64,000 nt of DNA from Franconibacter pulveris DSM 19144 (lineage in GTDB: Bacteria; Pseudomonadota; Gammaproteobacteria; Enterobacterales; Enterobacteriaceae), in NCBI GenBank assembly GCA_000621185.1, contig JHYZ01000018.1, positions 23,994 through 87,993 on the forward strand, in the 5' to 3' direction. Positions 57,417 to 64,000 of the stretch are shown here, piece after piece; the first letter of the stretch is position 1; each line of letters begins with the position of its first letter. The notes beneath the pieces are model-generated. The model searched no databases. It was given only the letters and a program-made list of their open reading frames with translations, and was not told the origin of the DNA. The position numbers and the translations under genes are program-made.

Positions 57417-59557
57417 GCTGCATGCTCCTTGCCGGTGGGCTTCGCAGGCAGGAAGCTGTTCAGCACCTCCTCGCGAGCGCCATCGGCGATAATGTGACCG
57501 TTATCCATCACCACCACCCGGTTGGTAAGCCGCAGCAGCGCGGGACGGTGCGTTACCAGCACCAGCGTGCGCCCTTCAAGCCAGCCGCCAAGGCGATGGA
57601 TCACCTGCTGCTCCAGTTGCTCATCCATAGAAGCCGTCGGCTCATCAAGCAGCACGATGCGCGGGTTGCGCAGTATCAGCCGGCTTAACAAAATCATCTG
57701 CCTTTGCCCCCCGGAAAGCCCGCGCCCCCCCTCCAGAATCATGCGGTCAAGGCTTGCGGCGTCTTGCTCAATCAGGCTCAGCGCGCCGCTGATGCGCAGC
57801 GCGTCGAGAATCGCCTGCTCGCTGGCGCAAGGGTTGCCGAGCAGCAGGTTCTGGCGCAGCGTGCCGAAAAAGAGCCGCGACTCCTGCGACAGCCAGCCTA
57901 CCGCCTGGCGTACCTCCAGCGGGTCGAGGCAGCGCATATCCACGCCGTCAAGCAACACCTTGCCCTGCGTCGCCTGCACCTGGCCTGCGAGCAGCTTCAG
58001 CAATGTGGATTTGCCCGCGCCGACGCGCCCCAAAACCGCCACGCGCTGGCCGGGAATAATTTGCAGTTGATTGATATGCAGATCCTGCTTACCGCTTTCC
58101 GGCGCCCAGGCGTACTGCACCTGACACAACCGATAATGACCGGGCAGCGCCGGACAGTGCGCCCGCCGCTCTTCTTCCGGCGTATCGAGGGGTTTTTTCA
58201 GCAGTTCATCAAGCCCCTGCAGCGCGCTGCGGGCGTGCTGCCAGCGCGAGAAGAGCAGTGTGAGTTGTAATAAGGGCGCGATAGCGCGTGAAGAAAGCAG
58301 GCTGCAGGCCACCAGCGTTCCGGTGGTTATCGTGCCGTCGATAATCAGAAATACGCCGTAAACCAGCATCGCCGCGTAGGTCATCTGCTGCACCGCCGAC
58401 ACCCAGCCATTAAAACGCGCCGCCCATTCCCGCTGCCGAATGGCTATCTGCGCGCTCACTTCATGGGTCTGCTCCCACTGGCGCTGAAACCACGGCTCCG
58501 CCTGGAGCGCTTTGATATCCTCAACCCCTTCGACGGCCTCCACGAGCACCGCGTTGCGAATCGCCCCTTCGCGCATCCCCTCGCGCGTCAGGCGCGCCAG
58601 CGGCAGCTGGATGAGCAACCCGGGAATGAGAATAAGCGGCAGCGCCAGCAGCGGGATCCACGCCAGCCCGCCGCCGATAAACGCCAGCAGCAGTAAAAAC
58701 AGCGCGATAAAAGGAATATCCGCCACGGCGCCCAGGGTGGTGGAGGTCAGCAGTTCACGCAACTGGTCGATTTCCCGCAACTGGGAGATAAACGAGCCGG
58801 TGGCTTTGGGGCGATGTTCGTTACGAATAGCGAGCGTGCGGGCAAACAGCATTGCCGAAATGCGCAGATCTATCTGCTTGCCAGTGACGTCCGCAAGGCG
58901 ATTGCGCATCAGCCGCAGGACAAACTCCATTATCACCGCGCACAGCACGCCGCCCGCCAGCACCCACAGCGAAGGCCAGGACTGCGCCGGGATCACCCGG
59001 TCGTAAACCTGCATAGAAAAGAGAATGCCCGCCAGCGTCAGGGTATTGGCGACCAGCGAGGCGAGCACAATATCGCCCATGACCCCGCTCATGGCGCGAA
59101 AATGCTTCCAGAACCAGTGGCGCTGCCATGGCTTAAGAAACGCATCGATACGCTCATCGCGCACGCGCTGCACCAGCCCTATCAATACCACTTCGTCCCG
59201 GGCGTGGCTCAATAGTTTACGCAGCGGCGCCTGGCGCACCACATCGCCACCCCGGCAGAGCCAGTAGCTGACCAGCCCCTGGCGGTTTATGCTCTCGATA
59301 AGGACAGGCGTGCCGTCGTTCAGCATCAGCACGGCGGGCAATATTTCATCGTGCCAGCTTATCTCACCCGGGCTTACCTGGCTTAGCTGCAACCCCATTA
59401 GCGCCGCCAGCTTTTCCCGCGCCTCGCCATCATGCGGCGCGTGGTGCCAGCGCATCTGCTGGCGAATAAGTTCAGCATTCACCGGACGACCAAAAGCGGC
59501 GGCGCTTCGGGCGAGCAGTTGCAGCCAGCATTCGTTTTCATTTATGGATATCGTCAT
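57413..59557 (-). CDS. Type I secretion permease/ATPase (LapB/BapC-like)
   Basis: 714-residue ABC exporter: N-terminal peptidase-C39-like domain (about 1-130) that lacks the usual QxDC start and catalytic His/Asp and so is a CLD-type substrate-binding domain; six-helix membrane domain (about 150-430); C-terminal ATPase with Walker A GRVGAGKST, signature LSGGQRQM and Walker B IVLLDEPTAS. It powers export of the adhesin. The ATG at 59557 follows GAGG, 26 bp after the TolC-like gene's stop. Confidence 0.92.
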   Translation of the reverse strand: MTISINENECWLQLLARSAAAFGRPVNAELIRQQMRWHHAPHDGEAREKLAALMGLQLSQVSPGEISWHDEILPAVLMLNDGTPVLIESINRQGLVSYWLCRGGDVVRQAPLRKLLSHARDEVVLIGLVQRVRDERIDAFLKPWQRHWFWKHFRAMSGVMGDIVLASLVANTLTLAGILFSMQVYDRVIPAQSWPSLWVLAGGVLCAVIMEFVLRLMRNRLADVTGKQIDLRISAMLFARTLAIRNEHRPKATGSFISQLREIDQLRELLTSTTLGAVADIPFIALFLLLLAFIGGGLAWIPLLALPLILIPGLLIQLPLARLTREGMREGAIRNAVLVEAVEGVEDIKALQAEPWFQRQWEQTHEVSAQIAIRQREWAARFNGWVSAVQQMTYAAMLVYGVFLIIDGTITTGTLVACSLLSSRAIAPLLQLTLLFSRWQHARSALQGLDELLKKPLDTPEEERRAHCPALPGHYRLCQVQYAWAPESGKQDLHINQLQIIPGQRVAVLGRVGAGKSTLLKLLAGQVQATQGKVLLDGVDMRCLDPLEVRQAVGWLSQESRLFFGTLRQNLLLGNPCASEQAILDALRISGALSLIEQDAASLDRMILEGGRGLSGGQRQMILLSRLILRNPRIVLLDEPTASMDEQLEQQVIHRLGGWLEGRTLVLVTHRPALLRLTNRVVVMDNGHIIADGAREEVLNSFLPAKPTGKEHAA

Positions 59558-59583
59558 AATCCATCCTCATGCTCTCGCCTGGG

Positions 59584-60915
59584 TCAGAGTGAAGGCAGCG
59601 TGTCGCCGCTCTGCGCGCTTCTGTCGATGTCGAACCAGTCAAGCAGCGTGTCTGCCGCCGCCGCATAGTTAACGCTCGCCACGGCGGCGTCAAAACGCGC
59701 CTCTTCACGGGTGATTTGCGCCTGAAAAAGATCCTGTTCGCTACTGAGCAGGTCGTTCAGGCTGCGCTTGCCCAACTGATATTCGTTCCGGTAAACCTCC
59801 CGGGTACGCACGGCGCTCTGGTATTGCCGCTCGCCCGCTCGCAGACGGGCCTTAGCGCCGGTCAGCGCCGCATTCGCATTTGCGGCGCTCTGATCGATAA
59901 GCCGCTGCGCCTGCTCCACCTCGGCCCGTGCCGCTTCCCGCTCGCCTTCAGCCGCCTGCACCCGCGCGTTGATGGCGCCGCCCTGATAGAGGGGCGCGTT
60001 GACGCGCAGCTGCACGCTGTCATCCCACCAACCATCACCGTTATTGATGTAGCGGGTGCGTCCCGCCTCCGCTTTTAACGTCGGCCAGCGGTCGGCCTGC
60101 GCCTGGCGCACCCGTTCGTCGCTGGCGCGCTGTTTTTCGCGGGCGCTGCGCACCGCCGACGTGCTTTCGTAATCAATACGCTTTAGCGGTTCGCGGGCGA
60201 ACAGCGGCGGCAATGGCCCGAGCTGCGGGTTCGCGTCGCCGGTCAATACCGAGAGGCGCGCCAGCGCCGCCTGTTCCAGCGCCTGATACTGCGCTTCACT
60301 GGCCCGCATGCCGTCGATGCGCGTCTGCGCCTGGAGTTTATCGGAGTCGGAGTTAAGCCCGGCCTCGGCGCGCAGCGTCGCCAGCCGTGCAATATCCTCA
60401 AGCCCGCTGAGCTGCTCGCGGCTGGCCTGCGCCAGCGTCTGCTGCCGCTTAGCATCAAGCCAGGCGAGCAGCGTCTCCTGCGCCACGCGGGTAAGCGTGT
60501 CGTAGAGGGCGAAGCGGTTCGCTTCCGTCAGCCGTTCCTGTTCGTCAACGCGGCCGCGAGTTTTGCCAAAATCATATAAAAGCTGGCTGAGCGTCACGCC
60601 GCCGGCGCCGTCGCTGCGGGTGCTGTCGGCGTGTCCGGCGCTGCCCTGCAACGCTATCTGCGGGTACCAGCCGCTTTTCGCCTCATCGAGCCGGGCGCGG
60701 CTGACTTGTATTTGCGCCGCCGCCTCGGCAATACGGGGATGCCGGGCGAAGGCGCGCAGGATAGCCTCGCGCAGGCCGCTGTCGTCGGCGCGCATTGCCG
60801 CTGCCGGCGGCACGCTGAAAGCGAGTTCAGCAGAGGTGGTCAGCAGGCCGCTCGCCGCTGGCAGCGGCAGAGCCAGCAGAAGCAGCCAGAGAGAAGAAAG
60901 AGGTAGCTTCATCAT
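59584..60915 (-). CDS. TolC-family outer-membrane channel of type I secretion (LapE-like)
   Basis: 443-residue outer-membrane efflux protein. Signal peptide (MMKLPLSSLWLLLLALPLPAA), then two OEP repeats: ILRAFARHPRIAEAAAQIQ at the start and a second copy around residue 240, with alpha-helical barrel heptads. The TolC-type YDFGKTRGRVDEQ motif is near residue 112. The start overlaps the adhesin stop by a 12-bp gap holding its ribosome site (GGCGAGG). Operon member with the adhesin and LapB. Confidence 0.91.
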   Translation of the reverse strand: MMKLPLSSLWLLLLALPLPAASGLLTTSAELAFSVPPAAAMRADDSGLREAILRAFARHPRIAEAAAQIQVSRARLDEAKSGWYPQIALQGSAGHADSTRSDGAGGVTLSQLLYDFGKTRGRVDEQERLTEANRFALYDTLTRVAQETLLAWLDAKRQQTLAQASREQLSGLEDIARLATLRAEAGLNSDSDKLQAQTRIDGMRASEAQYQALEQAALARLSVLTGDANPQLGPLPPLFAREPLKRIDYESTSAVRSAREKQRASDERVRQAQADRWPTLKAEAGRTRYINNGDGWWDDSVQLRVNAPLYQGGAINARVQAAEGEREAARAEVEQAQRLIDQSAANANAALTGAKARLRAGERQYQSAVRTREVYRNEYQLGKRSLNDLLSSEQDLFQAQITREEARFDAAVASVNYAAAADTLLDWFDIDRSAQSGDTLPSL

Positions 60916-60927
60916 ACGCCTCGCCCT

Positions 60928-63900
60928 TTACTGGACTCGCACATGCATGTTCTGCTCCAGGAGCGCGTCGCCCAGCGGATCGCCGTTGCTTAACGCGCCG
61001 TTATGCCAGACGTCGGTCAACTGAACGTCCACCGTCCGCTGGCTGCTGAAGTCCCACATTCCTTCCGGCGCATTCAGCAGCGTCACGCTCTCGCCCTGCG
61101 AGGCGCTGAACGTCGGGCTCTGGCTCTCTTCTTGCGCGCTGCCCCCCCCAGGCGCGATCGCGCCGCTTTCCTCTGTGGCGCTTTCCAGCCCCAACAGGCT
61201 GAAGCTATAGCGTTGCGCGGCCGTTTGCGGCTCGTCCGGCATAAAAACCGCGTCGTCGGCGCCTGCCGCTGTCGAAGCGCCGTCGGCCTGGATAACGCTC
61301 ATCCCGCCGATGCTGTAGCCAGGATTTTGCGGCGTAAGCGCCTGGTCGGATTCGCTTGTGGGGAGCGCCTCAGCCTGCCAGGCCTCCTGCGCGAGAGCGC
61401 TAACGCTCTCAATCGCAGGCGCGGCCGCCGTGCGGTCAATCGTCACATTCCGCGCAGGCGAAATGCTGTTGCCCGCTTCATCGGTCAAGGAGGCTTGCAA
61501 CGGATAGGTGCCATCAGCCAGGGCGTTCAGACTGGCGGCAGGTATGATGGTGCTCCAGCTGCCGTCGCCCTGAATAGTCGCGGTCCATGACTGGCCGTTT
61601 AAGGTAACGACGACCTCGCCGCCTTCATCCACCGGCGAAGCGCTGCCGCTCACCGTCACATCCGCCAGGCTTTCCGCCTGGTTGATAAGGTCGTCTGAGG
61701 CGATGGGATCGATAGCAAGCGTTATCTGCGTGTCTACGGTAAAACCGCCGCCGGCATCAACAGCGTTGCCGCTGGCGTCGCTGACCGAGCCGACCAGCGT
61801 GTAAACGCCATCGTCCAGAGCGGCGATAACATCCGCAGGGATAACGGTGCTCCAGACGCCAGCCGCGCCAACCGTCGCGGTATACGTGTTGCTATTTAAG
61901 GAGAGCGTAACCGTTTGTCCTTCTTCTACATTAAAGGCGATGCCGGTGACGGCCAGCGGCTGGTTCGCTTCGATAGCATTGATGTAATTATCGTCAGAAG
62001 CCGCATTGATAAGCAGCGTCGGCAACGTGGCGGCGGCGGCGTCCAGGGTAAAGCTATGAGGCACGCTAATGCTGTTGCCGACGACATCGGTGAGCGAGGC
62101 GTTTAGCGTATAAGACCCGTCGGCAAGCGTGGCTAAATCTGTGGAAGGCAGCGTTGCGCTCCAGCTGCCGTCACTCTGCACCGTTGCGGTATAGACGAAA
62201 CTGCCGAGCGATACGGTGACGGTGCGGCCAACATCCGCACTGTCCGCCGTACCGGTTATCGCCACATCAGATCCCGCTTCAGCGGCATTGATGATGTCAT
62301 CCGACGCCACAGGATCGACCGTGAGCGTTACCGTTTTGTCGACTATAAGATTGGGTTGTACCTCGCCAGTATTTCCCTGGTTATCCGTTAAATCGACAGT
62401 AACCTGATAAGCCCCGTCGGGTAATGCCAGCAACACTGAGGAAGGAAGCTCAATACGCCATGTGCCGTCGGCTTGCAGCGTTGTCGTATAAGTCACGCCG
62501 TTGAGCAGGAGCGTTATCGGCGAACCGACATCTTTCGTTTCTCCGGTGCCGCTTATCGTTATCCCGGCCTGCGCTTCCGTGGCGTTGATAATGTTATCGG
62601 CTGCAATGGCATCAATATTCAAACTGGCATGCGTATCTATCTCAACGTCGCGTGAAACCGTTATGCTGTTGCCCACCGCATCCGTCAGCGCGGCGGTAAA
62701 CTGCCATAGCCCATCCGCCAGTAAACGAAGATCCTGCCCCGCTACGCCAACGTTCCAGCTCCCGTCCGGCTGCACCACCGCGGGGTAATCAACGCCTCCC
62801 ACGTCTACCGTTACCGTTAGTCCGGCATCGGCAGGGCTTGCCGTACCGCTGATCGTAATACCCGCATCCCTCTCAGTCGCGTTAACAATGTCATTGGTGG
62901 CGACCGTGTTGATGGCGAGCGCAACCGTAGCGTCAAGCGTAATAGTGCGCGGCACAGAGATGCTGTTGCCAGCGGCATCGGTCAGGCTGGCGTTCAGCGT
63001 ATAAGGCCCGTCGGCGAGCGCGGTTAAATCAGCGGCCGCAAGCGTGGCGCTCCAGCTGCCATTGCTTTGTACGGTGGCGGTGTAGGTTTTACCGTTCAGG
63101 CTTATGTTCACCACCCGCCCTGCATCCAGAATCCCCGCCGTACCGCTTACTATGACCCCGGCCCCGGCTTCAGCGGCATTGATAATATCGTCCGTAGCGA
63201 CCGGATTGATGGTCAGATCGGCGGTGAGATCGACAATAAATCCACCTGTTGCGTTTGACTGGTTGCCGCTGGCATCGCTCACCAGCCCCATCACCAGGTG
63301 AACGCCAGGCGTCAGCGCGCTGACGATGCTCGCCGGCACTTCCACGCTCCATGCGCCATTCGCCCCCACCACGGCGGTTAAAGGGTTGCCGGAAAAGGAC
63401 AGCGTTACTATCCGGCCAGTTTCCACATTGGTGGTGTTGCCGCTCAGAATCAGCGACTGGCTGATTTCGTTGCCGTTAATGTAGTTATCAGTAGAAACGG
63501 CATTAATGGTCAGCGTGGGTAACGCAGCAGCGGCGTCCAGCGTCACGGTATGCGGCACGGTAGTACTGTTGCCTGCGGCATCGGTAAGAATGGCGTTCAG
63601 GGTGTAAGCGCCATCAGAAAGCGCCGCGAGGTTAGCGGCGGGGATCGTGGTGGCCCACGTCCCGTTCGCCTGCACCGTGGCGCTGTAAATCACGCCGTTC
63701 AGTACGATGGTCACCGTCAGCCCGGCGTCCGCCGGGTTCGCCGTACCGCTCACCGCCACGCCCGCCCCCGCCTCAGCGGCGTTGATAATGTCATCGCCCG
63801 CCACCGGGTTAACGGTAAGCGTCACCTCGGTGTCCACCGTCAGGCTGTCGTTAAGCTGCGCCGGGTTGCCGGCGATATCGGTGGAAGAGACGGTGAACGG

Positions 63901-64000
63901 CACATTCCCCTGCGCCAGCGCCTGGGCGTCCGCCGCCGGGATGTTCACGCTCCAGCTGCCGCCTGCGCCCACCGTGGCGCTGTAAGTGATGCCGTTCAGC
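60928..64000 (-). CDS. Very large repeat adhesin (BapA/LapA-like), C-terminal part
   Basis: The frame is open to the right edge, so the start and N-terminus lie outside; at least 1023 codons are visible. Content: one partial and eight complete Ig-like repeats of about 99 residues (each opening with a hydrophobic-T-hydrophobic-NxxAxDDIINAAE motif and ending SLTDAAGNS, then a hydrophobic strand), then a 165-residue tail, rich in Ala/Ser/Glu, ending in HVRVQ. No RTX nonapeptides are visible. This pattern and the linked TolC-LapB-HlyD genes resemble Salmonella bapABCD, whose protein drives biofilm and cell-cell contact. Highly diverged repeats suggest age. Confidence 0.85.
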   Translation of the reverse strand, partial: LNGITYSATVGAGGSWSVNIPAADAQALAQGNVPFTVSSTDIAGNPAQLNDSLTVDTEVTLTVNPVAGDDIINAAEAGAGVAVSGTANPADAGLTVTIVLNGVIYSATVQANGTWATTIPAANLAALSDGAYTLNAILTDAAGNSTTVPHTVTLDAAAALPTLTINAVSTDNYINGNEISQSLILSGNTTNVETGRIVTLSFSGNPLTAVVGANGAWSVEVPASIVSALTPGVHLVMGLVSDASGNQSNATGGFIVDLTADLTINPVATDDIINAAEAGAGVIVSGTAGILDAGRVVNISLNGKTYTATVQSNGSWSATLAAADLTALADGPYTLNASLTDAAGNSISVPRTITLDATVALAINTVATNDIVNATERDAGITISGTASPADAGLTVTVDVGGVDYPAVVQPDGSWNVGVAGQDLRLLADGLWQFTAALTDAVGNSITVSRDVEIDTHASLNIDAIAADNIINATEAQAGITISGTGETKDVGSPITLLLNGVTYTTTLQADGTWRIELPSSVLLALPDGAYQVTVDLTDNQGNTGEVQPNLIVDKTVTLTVDPVASDDIINAAEAGSDVAITGTADSADVGRTVTVSLGSFVYTATVQSDGSWSATLPSTDLATLADGSYTLNASLTDVVGNSISVPHSFTLDAAAATLPTLLINAASDDNYINAIEANQPLAVTGIAFNVEEGQTVTLSLNSNTYTATVGAAGVWSTVIPADVIAALDDGVYTLVGSVSDASGNAVDAGGGFTVDTQITLAIDPIASDDLINQAESLADVTVSGSASPVDEGGEVVVTLNGQSWTATIQGDGSWSTIIPAASLNALADGTYPLQASLTDEAGNSISPARNVTIDRTAAAPAIESVSALAQEAWQAEALPTSESDQALTPQNPGYSIGGMSVIQADGASTAAGADDAVFMPDEPQTAAQRYSFSLLGLESATEESGAIAPGGGSAQEESQSPTFSASQGESVTLLNAPEGMWDFSSQRTVDVQLTDVWHNGALSNGDPLGDALLEQNMHVRVQ
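61428..63822 (-). repeat. Eight tandem ~99-residue Ig-like repeats of the adhesin
   Basis: Unit starts (reverse strand) near 63822, 63516, 63219, 62922, 62625, 62328, 62019 and 61722; period about 297-309 bp. Two sub-types alternate irregularly: the common type has DDIINAAE, LTDAAGNS and a VPHTVTLD-like end; the rarer type (units 2 and 7) has DNYIN, NVETG/NVEEG and SDASGN. Units 1-3 resemble units 6-8 in order. Confidence 0.88.

Noticed and set aside
61003..61590. + strand frames in the adhesin
   Set aside because: Shadows of the repeat gene; they recur with the same period as the repeats.
61428..63822. Tandem array as a CRISPR
   Set aside because: Units of about 300 bp are coding and diverged; no short identical repeats with unique spacers.
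54453..64000. Prophage or integrative element at proL
   Set aside because: No integrase, phage or conjugation gene and no second tRNA-end copy seen in the window; only boundary position suggests it.

Overview
The window looks like the chromosome of a Gram-negative gammaproteobacterium of the family Enterobacteriaceae, with fairly high G+C. I suggest the Cronobacter/Franconibacter/Siccibacter/Enterobacter neighbourhood, but the genus is inference. About 50 genes give proteins I recognise as close relatives of Escherichia coli K-12 proteins. They follow the E. coli order from pbpG to the proline tRNA gene proL. No transposase, integrase, prophage gene, rRNA or CRISPR array is visible.

Layout. 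1-7.4 kb: pbpG (cut by the left edge), yohC, yohD, yohF, then two accessory regulator/enzyme pairs (TetR with a SnoaL-like protein; LysR with an exported metallo-beta-lactamase-fold hydrolase) around the 27-residue membrane protein YohP, then dusC. 7.4-10.7 kb: a probable antitoxin-gene remnant, yohJK, cdd and sanA. 10.9-17.9 kb: the mglBAC galactose transporter, its repressor galS, yeiB and folE. 18-24.8 kb: an MFS transporter, yeiG, lysP, yeiE, yeiH and nfo. 24.8-31.2 kb: the fructose operon fruBKA, setB, yeiW and yeiP. 31.2-38.7 kb: uxuA divergent from yeiQ, then yeiR, lpxT, mepS and pdeN. 38.8-47 kb: the yejABEF peptide transporter, yejG, bcr and rsuA. 47.1-54.5 kb: radD, an accessory SDR/XRE pair, rplY, yejK, yejL, yejM and proL. 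54.7-64 kb: an accessory block with a SulP anion transporter and an operon for a very large repeat adhesin (cut by the right edge) with its own type I secretion system.

Compared with E. coli K-12 as I remember it, yeiS/preTA (sanA-mglC gap), cirA (yeiG-lysP gap) and the nucleoside/pseudouridine genes between nfo and fruA are missing. The added genes are the two regulator pairs, the MFS gene, uxuA, the SDR/XRE pair and the block after proL.

Regulation is legible in several places. mglB and galS have the same promoter design: a CRP site with a GalS operator 2-4 bp upstream. cdd has a well-placed CRP site. fruB has two Cra operators. The uxuA-yeiQ gap has two UxuR/ExuR-like sites. The TetR-type gene has two palindromes with perfect arms between it and its target. 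rplY has a near-consensus sigma-70 promoter and a structured leader. The most notable accessory content is the BapA/LapA-like adhesin secretion operon; the most testable functional hint is that the fructuronate-reductase-like gene yeiQ lies divergent from uxuA.
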